Below are positions 45,677 through 59,013 of a stretch of 64,000 nucleotides of DNA, piece after piece. Both the position numbers and the translations under genes were made by a program. The stretch spans positions 62,001-126,000 of the forward strand of contig JAIWNF010000041.1 in NCBI GenBank assembly GCA_025093555.1, written 5' to 3'. Under the pieces are notes generated by a model, which worked only from the letters and a program-made list of their open reading frames with translations, made no database searches and was not told the DNA's origin. Each line of letters starts with the position of its first letter. Positions within the stretch are counted from its first letter, which is position 1. The DNA is from Circinella umbellata. Lineage: Eukaryota; Mucoromycota; Mucoromycetes; Mucorales; Lichtheimiaceae.

Positions 45677-48600
45677 TACAAAAATAAAAAGTAAAAAGTA
45701 AATACGTATAATAATATTACAAAAAAAAAAAAAAAGAATATCAAAAAAGGGAAAAAAAAGTGTTATATAGTTTATATAAAAAAAAGATATAAAAAGAGGT
45801 CAGGAGTATATGCATCGTTTGTTTGTTGAACTAGGCTATCGAAAAAACAAAGCAAGGCGTTTTGTTGATTGTTTAGTCTTTATTTTGTTGCCATAACAAC
45901 AGGATGGAGGTAATTATACAAAATCATTGGTCATTTAATATGGAGCGCTTGTTTTGACTTTTACGTTGCAAATATAATATTATATCACTTCTTCGTTTTT
46001 CTTTCTTCTCTTTGTCACTCCCTCTTTCTTCTCCTTTATAAACGATATCGAACAAAGAAAACTTTATTTTTTAACTTGTTCGTTCACTATATTTAAGTTT
46101 TTCATCAATTAATGTTATTACGTGTTACTATCGTAACAAAAAAAAATTAATTGTTATATTAGAAACAAAGCAGAGTTCAGTATAATTATTATTATTGAGT
46201 GCCCATATTAAGAAGAATATATGATTTGTATTTTCAGAACAATGAAAGCAACTTTTTCACTTTAATATGATACAAAACTTATCATTCTCTTTGACACCCG
46301 TTATATTCATGTTCCATCATAGTAACAGTAATAAAAAGAGCATTTTAAATTATTAGAGAACAAACAGGATGAATCGAAAAGGAATTATTTTTGATTAAAA
46401 ACAAAAGAATGCATATAGGATGCAGGTTTATCTTTGCAGACTTACACTTGCAGGTGAAGAACTAGGCCTAATAAGTAGTCTGAAGATTAGATATATCTCT
46501 TCTATAATGTATAAATTATAATTAACAATGTAAAATAATTAACAAGTAGAACGGATATAAAAGCTTAAATAGCCATAATTTTAAATCTTCTCTTTTCCCC
46601 GGGCTGTCTTTTTTGGAACGTATAGGGCTCGATGGGAGAGACTGGGAGAAATTCATCAATGTCTATATCACAATGCTTAATGCGCTATATGCAGTGTAAG
46701 GGTGTATACTGTTATTATTAAATGTTATAGATGATGCTAAAAAAAAAGATATTAAAAAAAGTGTATACGTATTTTATAAGGAACTGTAGCAACTCGTTCT
46801 AATCTTTCCTCACTTTATTTATCATATGTACTGTACATATATGAAAGAGTACGTATATATATCTTTTTTTTTTTCACTTTGATACCATCCGATTTTGTTC
46901 TGATGATATAAATGGGGTACTCTTCAAATTTATTTTTGTCCGCTAGTAAAACATATTTTATAGACTATTATATATTGATAGCCTTTCAAAAAAAAAAAAA
47001 ACTTTACAAAATAAAATCTTATAAGACAGTAGCCCTATATTTATAGATAAAATGTCTGTGACATCCTACAAGCTGTATAATATGATAAATATACTGATAA
47101 ATTTCCATAAAATTTTACTTTGCTATATACATGAATGATACGTAACAAAGAATCCACTATCTGGTAATAATCAGTCATTGTGTGTAAACTCTTATTATTA
47201 GCGTATAATAAAACTATTAAATTGCTTGATTATAATAATTAATAATAATAGTACGTAACAATGAATAAATGTCATAAATGAATCTAGCAATCAAATTAAT
47301 ACAACATTTGTGGTGCTTGTTAGTCGGCATAATATTATATCGGCTTCTCAAAAGTTTCGGTAAATTGATACTAACTTTTATAACCACTATCAATATTGCT
47401 TGTTGCTTTCGTGGAGTGTAGTTACGATTCTGTCACATGATCATCCTCCGATAGTAAACACCAGGGCGGTTTGGTTTTCGACCCACGACTTTGGTAATAT
47501 ATTCACCGCGATTTTTCCTTATAGCTATATCGCTTATTTGAACACAGAAGTGGAATAGCTCTAAGCTTATTAATATTTTTCGTATAACTATATAAAAGTG
47601 GGGTGATAGATAGACCATCTTCTTTTATAGATTTGTCGCTATGTTTTTCTCGATTATATTATTATAAGACATTTTCTCTCTACTAGTTTAAATGTTGTAA
47701 CTATTAATAGATATACACAAGAACAACATATATAATTGATCCGATAAACAAACAAAAAAACATGTTTTTTTTTATCAAACTCATATCTATCAATATCACA
47801 TCCGTTGGTTTTTGTCTTTCTTTTTTTCTCTGTATACACTTTTTCTTCTTTGCTGATATTATGACAAACCAGAAAACAAATTATTACTGTAAACCTTGTA
47901 ATAGATTCTTTCTCACAAATGAAAAATATATTCTGCACTTTAGGTATATTAGGGATATAAGAGAAAATTTTGAATACCATGGTAATTGATGGACCCACTC
48001 AATTTTTTTCGGCAAAAAAAAAAAGGAACCATGACATTTGATACGAACAACTTTTTTTTAAATGCTATGTAGACACCGTACCAAACATAGAGAACCTGAA
48101 AAAAAGCATACTGAATATGTATGGAGAATAGTATAAAGGAAACAAACATCTTGTTTTGTTGGTTTGCTGAATTATCAGGATTCAAATAGACAGACAATTA
48201 ACTAGAAATTATTGACCATTATTATAACTACGTAGACTAAAAAACCAATGATAACAAAATGGATTACAGATATCTGTTATGATGAAGATCTAGTTGAAAA
48301 GGTATAGTGTATTATAAGTATTTCAAAAATAACTAAAAGAAAGAGTAATGTTATTATGTATTCAAAATATTGATTGGCAGAATTATTTCTTAAAAGATGG
48401 TTGACAATGGATCGAAAAATAAAAAGAGCAAACTATATCGCGTGAGTCAGTTAGTATAAAAGTATAATAATCATAGGATGTGTTATAACTATGTTATTAA
48501 AAAATTGAAATGATTACGTACGTATAATTATTTTTTACAATTTATAGTGCAAATCCAAAGAATGTACTAAACGATATAAACACAAAAATATGATGATACG

Positions 48601-49477
48601 TCACTTCAAAGAAAAACATAATTCATAAATAATACTGAAACCGTCGCTTTCTTTATTTTGTTGCGTTTGTATCATATAACCTTCTGATTGCAAGTCGATC
48701 ATAAAAGTTATTTTACTCATATTACGCAATATTCAACGAATACATTATGACCTTACTCTAACAATAGTGAACTTGTTATGGAAAGCAAGTGTTTTTACGT
48801 AATATTCCCATTCTTATTTACCTCCCCTACTTTATTGTGTTCAATATTATAAGTTGAAATATACTTGATTTAACAATTTTCCATTGTTTTATTTTTGAGA
48901 CGGTTTTACACAATGCCATTGTTACTTTATCGTAGCACGTAGTAGCTTACTATATGATATCTAGTCAATTATAAGAGCATTTCTTCAGTATACAATGAAT
49001 TTTTTTTTTTATCAAATTTTAAATTTATGAAATAGTGATTGTAAATTAAATTTGAGTGTTTCTGCAGTAACTTCCTGCAAAAATGATCAAACATTCCCAG
49101 GTAATACAGAAACAACATCGAGAAATTTGATTACGTATTAGAAACTCACCTTAATAGAGTTAACAGTAATGAGAAAGCTCCAATGCAATATCAAAAGTGC
49201 CGCATAGGATGAAACAAATTCTGTCATTTAAATTCCCGAGCTGGCAGATACAATTTACAGAGCCCAAATAAATAATTTGGTCGACTGACACCACATAAGC
49301 CGCTTTTTACTCGTTACAATAATTACATCATAAGCTAGTTGCTGTAGTATATCGTATATCGTATATCTATTATAGATAATTCAGAAAAAAAAGGGATATT
49401 TTCAAGTTGCGCTCTCTCTACTGTGGCATATTTAACAGGCCCACTTTAATAACATATTTGATTGATATATTTTGATT

Positions 49478-49865
49478 GAAAAACTATTATACAGCCTTGA
49501 GCATGTTTATTACTACCAGATGTGAACCGACTTTTGGGAGTCGAAAAAAAGAGGGGGGGGATACTATCTTGCCGATAGAATATACCCTAAATGGGTCAGT
49601 ATTAGTCCAATCAATCCCAATGGCGGATGAACGAAAAGAAAAGGTGTGTAAATTTTTATTTCTAAAGTAACGTTAATGAAGCCCATTTTTTATGTTTGTA
49701 GCACTTCAACACAATGTAAGAGGCAATGCGTAAAGATGTCAAGCGTGCATTTAAGGTATTAAAGTCTCGATATGCCATTATTGAGCAACGCGCAAGATAC
49801 TGGACAACTCTTGCCATTATTATGAAGGCATGAATAATCCTTCATCATACAGAATTTTTCAGTAG
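49478..49865 (+). pseudogene. PIF/Harbinger-type transposase relic (DDE_4)
   Basis: Separate frames read YYLADRIYPKWVSI and then, after a frameshift and a possible intron, EAMRKDVKRAFKVLKSRYAI, IEQRARYWTTLAIIMKA, stop, IILHH. These match the C-terminal blocks of PIF/Harbinger nucleases (YYLADGIYPxW, the xRKDVERAFGVLQxR stretch, IMxACIILHN). Stops replace the residue before EAM and the Cys of ACIILH, so the copy is dead. Only the last third of a transposase is recognisable. Confidence 0.75.
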
Positions 49866-50140
49866 AAGTTGACCATGGTGTTTTTGATTTCAAGGATGAC
49901 GTTTTTGATTCCATACGTAGATGTTTTTTTTATATTCGAAGATGGTGTTTTTTTTTATATTCGCAAACGTTATTTTTAAATTCATGAGTGATGTTTTTTG
50001 ATTTTGAGGTAGAAGTTTTTTTTATATAGCGGATGTTACTTTTAAATTCGCAGATGGTGCTTTTTTAGTTTCAAGGTCAATGTTTTTTATATTCAAAGAT
50101 ACTATTTTTTTTTGTTTCATGGTGAATGTTTAATATTTCC
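49865..50140. repeat. Degenerate minisatellite, unit about 27-33 bp
   Basis: Roughly nine imperfect repeats of a pattern like GATGNTGTTTTTTNATATTCG follow one another (for example GATGACGTTTTTGATTCC, GAAGATGGTGTTTTTTTT, GCAGATGGTGCTTTTTTAG). Spacing and sequence drift from unit to unit. It begins directly after the PIF/Harbinger relic. Confidence 0.7.
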
Positions 50141-52521
50141 TGTTCAATGCTTTTATTTATTTATCAGATTCGTGAAATACCGCATTAGTAGTATAGAAAC
50201 TGGTCTACACCAATATATTATTCAAGCCATAGCATATAATCGAGTATCATAATAATTAATGTAAAAGATCAATAAAATGAAAAATAAACTTATTTACATT
50301 ATTGATCACAAACATAATCACCCGATGGTTGGTAATAGTAAAATGTAAAAATAAAGGTACTGAAAACAAGAACATCGTCGTGCTTACAATACTCATAACT
50401 ATTTTGAGTTAAGAGACCATTATGTGTATACTTACGATAGTGGGAACAACATGATGATGAAATAAGTTTAGGCAGTTACACCTCCATCATGTAAATGGTT
50501 CATGAAGTATGGTTTACTACAAATTGATTATCAATTTATAATGAGTACCTGACTATATTTTATATTGACACACCCAAAAATTGAATTGAGAAAACAAAAA
50601 ATTTGCAAATCATTACATGTATTGAACACGTATTGATGACAGAATGTGCAGCTTGACAGATCCGATAAGATCTTAATGAGACTTCTTCATATGACGATCC
50701 AGTAAAGCTTTTGTAAATGGTACGTAGTCAAGATGAACATGATCTATAGCTAAATGTATTATAAAGGAACTTCCTGCAGTAGTGACCGGAGTTTCGGTAG
50801 CTGCAGTAATAGAATCTACAGTGATGGCCAAGCAGTAATAATTGTACTCAACATAAATCATGCATTATCAAAAGTGCCACATAACACATATTTTGTGATT
50901 TTCTATTACTATTTCCATGATAATTTGGTGAAATGATCCCATGGGACCTGCTTTATAATCACGGACTACTCGTTACAATAATAATTGCATCAATGGATAT
51001 TGTTTGTTTCCTAATAATTTCACGGTCGAATGGTTCATTAGAAACAAAAAACCCCAATTGTTGTCATGGTACATTGTATACGTATGTTTGATAAAAATGA
51101 AAAAATAAAAATAACTTCACAAGAAAAAAAAATAATAAGGTGCATTTAAATTTTTGACATGGAGAGACTCAATAAAAAATATTTCAAAAGTGAGTGTATA
51201 ACTGTATTTCAGGTTTAAGAAACCAAAAGTATTAAGCTTGTTATACATAAAGACTACGTACTAAAAATAAAGTGTAGGTAATGCATTGAAGTCAAAAGAA
51301 TAATTTACAATACTCCATAGGCTCACGTGCCCACTACTGTTATCTTCTCTTTTGTGGGGTCACTGAAGCCTAATTTATTTTTACTCAGTTATTGCCTGCA
51401 ATGTGTACAATACCTCATGATATATATTTTTTATTAGAATATTCAGAACTTTCGTTTACGTACCAAATCAATAACATTAAAATAAACATTTATTCGCTTA
51501 GTATTATAGTAGAGTGTAATAACGAAAGAAAAAACAAATCAATAATACAGTACAATGAGATTATTTCTAGTACGCACGTAAAGCAATAAAAATGAATGAG
51601 ATCGGTAAACTTTTTTCATAAAACAATAAGCATTTATTCTCAATCCCCCCCCTTGAATAAAAAGCATTTAAATAGATATATGCAATAAACGTGAAAGAAA
51701 GAAAAAAAAAACTTGTATTTTGTCTCGTAAAATCATGAAAAAAAAACCAGCTTTTTAAAATAGATATGAAACATACGATCTTCCCCAATAACTCAAGTAC
51801 TCATCACCATTGTTAAAGAAGAAAGTGACACAAAACGAAATTCCCTCCCCCTTTCTCAATATGTCTGCTCATGATAATGATAATAACAATAATATTAATA
51901 TTAATAGGTTATATATTTATATTTTGACTTCACATGAGCCAAAAAAAGAGAAAATCAAGACATACGATATATTGTATTTATCTATGTACACACATCAACC
52001 TTAATTTTTTTTTTATATTTATTTGTTTATCAAATCGATTAGATGAAAAACCCACCCCACCCTAAAGAGAATGGAAACTATAAGAGAAATGAAAAATAAT
52101 CGTTTAGTAGTATAATCCACGTAAATTACCCTTATAAGGTATCGACTTATAATCAACTTTCCGGAATCTACCAGAAAAAATATATATTATACAAGTGGAG
52201 CAATATTCTGCCGTAACCTAGCAAAAAAAAAAAACTCAGCCGTTTCCGTCCATGAGTCAAAAAAAGAAAAACATCGGGCTATTTTTTGTGTGTGTACCTC
52301 AATTTTTATCTTAAACTCAACCTTTTTTTTTTTGTTTTGTTTTCTTCTTTCTCTTTCTTTTTTTTTTCCCAACTCCCAAAAAAAAAAAACAACAACAACA
52401 AAATTTTAAAAAGCTTCGTGCTTTGTTTAAAAAAAAGAGAGAAAGAACTTTTTCATATATTTTTTTTTTCCTTTCCTTTTTATATACATATATATATATA
52501 TATAAATTACAATTCATAATC

Positions 52522-55500
52522 ATGTATGGTGCAAAGGGCAGTTCATTGCTCAACACCGTTGCTAGACAAAGTGGTCTTACAAAACAATTGGCTGCAGCTC
52601 ACAGTACACCCAAATCAACTGCATTTATTTCCAACTTACAATCACGTAATGTGAATTTTGCTTATACCACCAGTCGTGCTTCAGCTCAATTAAATAAACA
52701 ACCTAATAATGAAGACGAGATACAACAAAGAAATCAACAATATCGATCCGTTGCTTTACACCGTACACCAGCCAATTGGCAACATTTGGCCAAGATTTCA
52801 AAAGTACCTCAAGCACGATTTAATCATGCTTTAGCAACCGCTCAAAAACAACAACAACAAGAACAAAAAGATCCCACACCTGCACAAATTGAAGCGGCAC
52901 CTGCAGTAGAAACAACGAATGGGGAAACAACGGTGAATGGTCGTATTTTAATAGCAGCAAAAGCAAAAGATTCCGAAGCCGTTGTTACTGAATTTTTGGC
53001 AGGTAGAACAGCAGGTGCATCCATGTCCACTCAAACCTATGATGCTGTTTTAGATGCTTATGGTAGTTTACGTAAACACAATCATCCTTTAACGGCCATG
53101 TTGACTGTGTATGAAGATATGATAGCCAGTGGTGTTCATCCCACATCCCACACCTATGCTACCTTGATCAAGTTTTTATGTACTCGAGATGATGAAGTCC
53201 ACAGAACCGTGAATATGTTACGTCGTCGTATTGCTCGTTTCGGTGTCGAAGTTTCCAATTTAGGTGATTTGGAAAGTGAAAATAATTTGGATCGTGCTTT
53301 GGCATTATTTGAACGGGCTGTCATTGAAGAACGTACCGAAGATTTTGATGTAGACCTTTATAATTCTATGTTAAGTATGCTTTCCACCAAAGGTCAAACC
53401 AAGGACGCATTGTATATTTATGAACAATTGGAATTATCCAAGTCTGTGAATCCCAATAGTGCTACTTTTGCCATGTTGATGACTTTATTTGGTTATGCCG
53501 GTGATTTACCCGCTGCTTATGAATGTTTTAAGGAATACAAGGCTGTACGCTCAAGACTCCCTCGACATGATCCTGCTTATGTTTATAATGCATTGGTGAA
53601 TGCTCATGTGGAGGCCAATGATCTCAAAGGTGCTTTGGGAGTCTTGGAAAATATCATGGTCGAGGATCGTATTCGTGTGACCATTATTCCATACAATCGT
53701 ATTTTGTACGGTGCTACCAATAAAGACGATGTACAATTCATTGATGATTTAATGATCAAATTGGAAACGGGAGCTACCAATGCAAGACCGGATGGAAATA
53801 CCTATGGTATTTTATTATCCATGTATTGTCGTTTGAAACAACTTGACAAGGCGGAAGAAACGTATAACAAGATGCTCCAATGTGATATTTCAAGACAATA
53901 TGGTCGATTGGCTGACTATGTATGTTTATTACGTGCTGAAAAAAAACCGGATCAAGGATTGGAAGTCGTGAAATTGATGAATCAAAAAGGGTTTGAATTG
54001 GATGTCTCCATGGCAAGAGAAGTAGTGATGGGTTATTTGGATACCAAGGAAACGACCAAGGCCGTAGATGCCATCAAGACTGTTCTTGGCATGTATGCTG
54101 CTTCTAGTTATGTTACCGAACGATCTCCACTTTTGGACATGGTGCGTGAATTTGCTATCAATTGTAATGATTTGAATGCGACTATACAAACCATGCGAAT
54201 CGTTAATCAGTATGGTGTGAAATTGGATAGTCCTGTGGCTTCTGCTCTTTTGGAACAATATACTGCTGCTAAACAAAGTCCCGAAGCATGGGAAAAATTC
54301 ACCAAGAATATGGATGATCGTGAATTTACAACATTGTATGAAGCAGTATTCAAAGCAGATATTCGACCCAATGAATTCAGTGAACGTGTATTTGAATTTC
54401 TGGAAACCATGCGTGCATTAAACATTGAACCTAGTTTGAATTTATATATCCGTGTATCGACTCGATTCAAAAAAAGTAATGATTTGGAATCCGAAGCTCG
54501 TTGGAAAAAGGCATTTGAACCTTATCTTGCTCAATTGGAACAACAACAAGCTTCTGGTAACAAGTCTATTCAACAACAATCACAACAACAGACTGACAAA
54601 ACATTACAACAACGTGGTGTACCTATCAATTGGACTATAGAAACCGATTTAAAATCAGGTGAAGCTGTGGATTTAGCTATTAAAGGCAATTTCAAGAAAT
54701 CGATTGAAGTCTTGGATCAACACATTGTTCAAAAAGGAAAAATCCCTTCTCCTGATGCTGTTCGTGACATTATTCAACAAGCAACACGTCAAAAGAATTT
54801 AGAAGGAGCTGTTCAAGCTTACAATGTCGTCAAAAAATCATTTACACAATTACCCAAGAATCTTCAACATCGTGCTTTCCAACATATTTATAATAGTATG
54901 TTGGTTGCTTATGCACGTGTGGATGATTTAACACATGCACGTGAATTTTATGACAAGATGCGTCGACGAGGTATGATTCCTGATGGTGATGCTTATGGTT
55001 CTTTATTGACATGTACTGCCAATACGACTTCGGATGAATCAATGGATGCTTTGGATATTTATGAAGAAGCCATGAAAAACAAGGTTCGACCCACTGTGTA
55101 TTTCTATAATGTGGTCATGTCCAAATTGGCCAAATGTCGCAAGATTGATCACGTATTACGTTTGTTTGAAGAAATGAAGAAATTGGGTATTCAACCTAAT
55201 TCGATTACCTATGCTGCTTTGATTTCGGCCTGTATTCGATGTAGTTCGGAAGTACGTGCTGAACGCTATTTCCATGAAATGTTACGATCTCCCAAGTATT
55301 ATCCACGTATCGGTGTATTCAATAGTATGATTCAATACTATACACAACAACGACCTAATCGTGACAAGGCACTTGAATATTATCATTTGTTATTACAATA
55401 TAATTTGAAACCTTCGGGTCACACTTATAAACTTTTAATGGAAGTCTATGCTAATATACCACCTTATGATATGCTTGCAGCTCACAAGCTTTTGACGGAT

Positions 55501-56022
55501 ATGACCAAACGTCACGGTCTTCGTCCTGGTCCAAGTCATTTTGCCACTTTGATTCGTTCTTATGGTTGTCTTCATCGTGATGTCAATTCGGCTGTCGCTG
55601 TTTATAATGAAATGAAAAAAGCCAATGTCCAACCGGATGAAACAGTCTATCAAGCCATGTTAAATACGTTTATTGACAATAATGATATTCAAGCTGCTGA
55701 AAAACTTTATCAAGAAATGCTGGCTTCAGGTGCTCATTCTTCTTCTTATATTGAAAATCTTTTCATTACTGGTTATGGATCACTGGGTGATATGGAAAAG
55801 GCTGAAAAGATTTGGGACAATATGTTGGATGTCAAGGAGGAGGAACATTCTCAAGTTTTAGTCAAGGAACCTAGTACTTATGAAGCTATGGTGAAAGCTT
55901 ATTTGATGAATAAACAAACAGAAAAAGCAGCTCATGTTGTAGAACAAATGCACAATGGTCGTAATTTCCCTATCAAGGTGATTGATCATGTTCGTGCTTT
56001 ACTTCCTAAACAAGATATATAA
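52522..56022 (+). CDS. Mitochondrial pentatricopeptide-repeat (PPR) protein, single exon, 1166 aa
   Basis: PPR proteins bind organellar RNA and govern its processing, stability or translation. The chosen start (MYGAKGSSLLNTVARQSG) gives a basic, Ser/Ala-rich N-terminus typical of a mitochondrial presequence. An in-frame ATG 99 nt upstream would prepend a Phe/Tyr/Lys string coming from a T-rich leader and is rejected. PPR units occur in two blocks. Residues about 172-600 include TYDAVLDAYGSLRK, TYATLIKFLC, LYNSMLSMLSTKGQ, YVYNALVNAHVEAND and TYGILLSMYCRLKQ. Residues about 700-1150 include YGSLLTCTANTTSD, FYNVVMSKLAKCRK, TYAALISACIR, TYKLLMEVYAN, VYQAMLNTFIDNND and TYEAMVKAYLMNKQ. A Gln-rich linker (about 672-697) separates them. 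Size and layout recall the large fungal PPR proteins for cytochrome oxidase mRNAs (Pet309/CYA-5 type); orthology is not shown. It converges on the RhoGAP gene. Confidence 0.93.
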   Translation: MYGAKGSSLLNTVARQSGLTKQLAAAHSTPKSTAFISNLQSRNVNFAYTTSRASAQLNKQPNNEDEIQQRNQQYRSVALHRTPANWQHLAKISKVPQARFNHALATAQKQQQQEQKDPTPAQIEAAPAVETTNGETTVNGRILIAAKAKDSEAVVTEFLAGRTAGASMSTQTYDAVLDAYGSLRKHNHPLTAMLTVYEDMIASGVHPTSHTYATLIKFLCTRDDEVHRTVNMLRRRIARFGVEVSNLGDLESENNLDRALALFERAVIEERTEDFDVDLYNSMLSMLSTKGQTKDALYIYEQLELSKSVNPNSATFAMLMTLFGYAGDLPAAYECFKEYKAVRSRLPRHDPAYVYNALVNAHVEANDLKGALGVLENIMVEDRIRVTIIPYNRILYGATNKDDVQFIDDLMIKLETGATNARPDGNTYGILLSMYCRLKQLDKAEETYNKMLQCDISRQYGRLADYVCLLRAEKKPDQGLEVVKLMNQKGFELDVSMAREVVMGYLDTKETTKAVDAIKTVLGMYAASSYVTERSPLLDMVREFAINCNDLNATIQTMRIVNQYGVKLDSPVASALLEQYTAAKQSPEAWEKFTKNMDDREFTTLYEAVFKADIRPNEFSERVFEFLETMRALNIEPSLNLYIRVSTRFKKSNDLESEARWKKAFEPYLAQLEQQQASGNKSIQQQSQQQTDKTLQQRGVPINWTIETDLKSGEAVDLAIKGNFKKSIEVLDQHIVQKGKIPSPDAVRDIIQQATRQKNLEGAVQAYNVVKKSFTQLPKNLQHRAFQHIYNSMLVAYARVDDLTHAREFYDKMRRRGMIPDGDAYGSLLTCTANTTSDESMDALDIYEEAMKNKVRPTVYFYNVVMSKLAKCRKIDHVLRLFEEMKKLGIQPNSITYAALISACIRCSSEVRAERYFHEMLRSPKYYPRIGVFNSMIQYYTQQRPNRDKALEYYHLLLQYNLKPSGHTYKLLMEVYANIPPYDMLAAHKLLTDMTKRHGLRPGPSHFATLIRSYGCLHRDVNSAVAVYNEMKKANVQPDETVYQAMLNTFIDNNDIQAAEKLYQEMLASGAHSSSYIENLFITGYGSLGDMEKAEKIWDNMLDVKEEEHSQVLVKEPSTYEAMVKAYLMNKQTEKAAHVVEQMHNGRNFPIKVIDHVRALLPKQDI

Positions 56023-56460
56023 AAAATTACTTTATTACTATTATTATTCTTATTATTATCTTATCATCCTTTATTTCACATACATTTACACACACACACA
56101 CACCCACACACATTTATATTTCGTTGATATACATAACTCTTTCTCGCATTTTTTTTTCTCTCTCTTTCTCTTTCTCTCTCTCTCTTTTTTTTTTTTGTAC
56201 ATTTGTTTTAGCATTTATACTTTTTCGTTTTCCCTCTCCTTCTTTGATTTGTTTTGTTTATGGAAAAATATATTTATATTTATATAATAATATTAATGAT
56301 CGTATTATAGAATGAAAAACAAAAAAAGATTTACAAAGTGGATTATTTTGTGTGTAATTCGGTATTTTTTTAAGGGAGACGGGGGATTTATACTAGAAAT
56401 AGGAATACCTAATTGTGAGTTTGAGTTTGATGTGTAGTAGTAGTAGTAGGGTAGGGTATA
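56023..56460. other. Convergent intergenic spacer
   Basis: This holds the 3' UTRs of the PPR gene (plus) and the RhoGAP gene (minus). It has a CA microsatellite (about 56091-56111), T/C tracts and (TAG)n near 56435-56450, and no gene. Confidence 0.7.
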
Positions 56461-57511
56461 TCATGAATTCCATTTTGCTTCAAATTGTCGACCTAATGCT
56501 TCTACGCGAGTACCAGTAGTTCGTTTCCAAGAAGGAATCAAGGGTCGATGGGATGGTGACCGTTGTTGTTGTTGTGTATTATTATTATTAGAAGAAGAAA
56601 ATGATGCTGACATGGATTTGGATCGAGGTTTTAACATGGGTTGTTTTTTCATGATAGGTTGTTCACTTTTAATATTTGTTTCTGAAATTTGTTTCTGTTG
56701 TTCAAGTTGATATAAAGAAGAAGATGAAGAAGGTTTGATATGATGTCGACTTGGTTTTACAGGAGGAGAAGGTAAATGATGATGTATCGTCGTAGAAGAA
56801 GGAGAAGGAGTACGACTTAACATGATCATTTCAGAATCTGGTAAAGTTTTTGATTTGAAATGACGTGGTTTGGTAGGTGGTACAGGAGGAGAAGGAAAAA
56901 CTTCATTATAATGATCCACAAGACAATGAAATAATGTACGATCTATACCGAGTGTTGGAATAAATACAAGTGCAAGATTAGATGTTGGCATACGATTTTC
57001 ATCACTGTGATCTGATACATTTTTTAAATGTCGACACAAACGCCTTAATAAATGAAAATGATGAAGAGGTAATTGTTTCATCAATTGTTTTACGAATTGA
57101 ATACGTTGAGGTGTAATTATTTCATCAATATCTTTTTCTTCTTCCATAGAATCGTTTTCATTATTTAGTTTTTCATATAATTCAGATGGAATAATTGGAT
57201 CTGGTACTAATTTTTGTTTAAAAGAGATAATTAGAAATTGGAGTGAAAGATAAAATAAATCTATTCACTTACATTCACGTAAATACATTTTTAATAATGT
57301 ACTGATAACATGAGTTTCTGGTTCTAATAAACTTAAATCGACATTGGTTCCTTTTGTGTGTGGTTCAAATTAGATATTTTGTCAATTTATTCTTTTCAAA
57401 AGAATTTATATATAAATATATTACCTGAATCAAATACAGAACGTAATTTATTGACTGATATTAAACTACCTGGTATTCTATATATTCCTACTTCATGTAT
57501 ACCTATTGTAG

Positions 57512-57542
<31 letters not shown>

Positions 57543-58105
57543 TAATTCTCTTCTTTTACTATTATTCATAAAAATATAAAAATGACATTTTACCATGCAT
57601 ATCTAAATAATCCAAACATCTTTGTACAACAATAGGTAAACTACCATCCAGTGGTATTGCTTGTTCTAATGGTACACCGAATATTAATCCAGGTGTTGTC
57701 GATATATTTTGTCGTGATGGTAATGATGGAAAATTATTATTATTATTATTTGCTGATTCTATTAAAAATAAAAAGTTTATTATTTGTTTTTTCAATTCCA
57801 CACACTCTCCCCCACCCTTTCCCCCCCCAATATTTACCTCGTTCAGCTAATTCTTTTTTCCATCGATCTACAGTTTCTTTTCCTTTACGACTCCATTCTA
57901 TACCTGTTTCACGTGCATATTGACTATACATGGCACCTCTTAATTTCCATTCAGGTAATTTTTCTTGCATGGTAGCATTTAATTCTAATTTTTTAGCTTC
58001 CATTTTAGTTCGAGTATCTCGCATAAGTCGAGTAAATCGAACATTGCCATTGTCATTGTCGTCCGAATTATGAAGTGATATACTATCTGGCGAAGAAGGC
58101 GCCAT
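56461..58105 (-). CDS. RhoGAP-domain protein, five exons, 444 aa
   Basis: Exons are 58105-57838, 57758-57594, 57502-57425, 57350-57273 and 57206-56461; every internal junction is phase 1 and GT-AG (1335 nt). RhoGAPs switch off Rho/Rac/Cdc42 GTPases at membranes and the actin cortex. The GAP domain runs from about residue 113 to 285: GLIFGVPLEQAI, the arginine finger in GIYRIPGS (Arg about 153), THVISTLLKMYLRELPDPII, RIQFVKQLMKQLPLHHFHLL and TSNLALVFIPTL. The first 90 residues are a charged helical region (RFTRLMRDTRTKMEAKKLEL, WSRKGKETVDRWKKELAE), possibly a coiled coil. The C-terminal 150 residues are disordered, with PxxP motifs (SPPVPPTKPR, PSPPVKPSRH) that could bind SH3 domains. Stop codon is TGA. 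Confidence 0.93.
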
Positions 58106-59013
58106 AGTATATATGTATATATATATATATATATCTTTTCTTTTTAATATATATATGTAATATATATTATAGTGTATTTTTATTATATATAAAAAAAAAA
58201 GAGAGTTGGAGCAAAAAAAAAGTGGACGGGGCTTTTTTTTAATAGGTTGGTTTAGGGTATAGAAAAAAAAGACCAAAATTTTCTTTTTTTGGGTTTATGG
58301 TTCTAAATAAATAAATAAAAAAAAAAAACCTTATAAATATATCCAGAACCCTGTCCCCCAACCACACACACACAGTCTTTAATAATGTGATTTAAATAAA
58401 CCCATGTTTCTAATAATAATTCCCTATTTTACTATATAATTTAAAAAGAAAAATTGACAACAACAACAAAAAAAAAGTATATAAAACCTGAATGAAATAT
58501 ATATATTTTATATATGCACTATTTACAAAAAAAGGATATTTGATGGAAAGGAGGGAAAAAAAAGGGTTAAGGAAATAAATCTCCTTTTTTCTTTTCTTTT
58601 TTTTAACCCATTTAAAGAACCTTCTCCTCACTTCAAAAGAACGGGATGTTATATATGTATTCAATGAGTTATGAAAAGGTTCTTCTTTTTTTTTTACTGT
58701 GTTGTATGTGTGTGTGTGGATATGTAAGTATGAGTATGAAAAATGTGTTATATATATAAAATGTATGCGGATGTTTTTTTTTTCATAGAAAGAAAGAAAG
58801 AGAAGTTATATGCATGTTTTTTAGGGATAAAAAAAAATAGGGAGGTTTTACCCATGAGAGAGAGAGAGAGAGTGTCACTTTATTACACTGTTTTTTTTTT
58901 TACTATTATTTCCCAAAAGAACAATTGCGTAAGTAAAGATACACTTTTTTTTTTATAAAAGAATAATAAATTATTTTTACCTTTAAACAATTTAATATAA
59001 CAAGTATATATAT
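58106..59013. other. Intergenic, simple-sequence rich
   Basis: Promoter side of the RhoGAP gene and 3' side of the next minus-strand gene. It contains TA, CA (58367-58375), GA and A/T runs. No gene or RNA was recognised. Confidence 0.65.

Larger units (their letters stand above)
45677..52521. other. Gene-poor 6.8-kb stretch with transposon relics
   Basis: No intact gene. It contains a PIF/Harbinger relic (49478-49865) and a degenerate minisatellite (49865-50140), both listed. A plus-strand frame near 47860-47985 (TNQKTNYYCKPCNRFF) recalls a C2H2 finger but breaks off after about 35 codons. The final 250 bases, rich in T/C and ending in TATA repeats, are probably the promoter and leader of the PPR gene. 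Confidence 0.55.

Noticed and set aside
52423..52521. Upstream in-frame ATG of the PPR gene
   Set aside because: Would add a Phe/Tyr/Lys string from the T-rich leader and hide the mitochondrial presequence starting at 52522.
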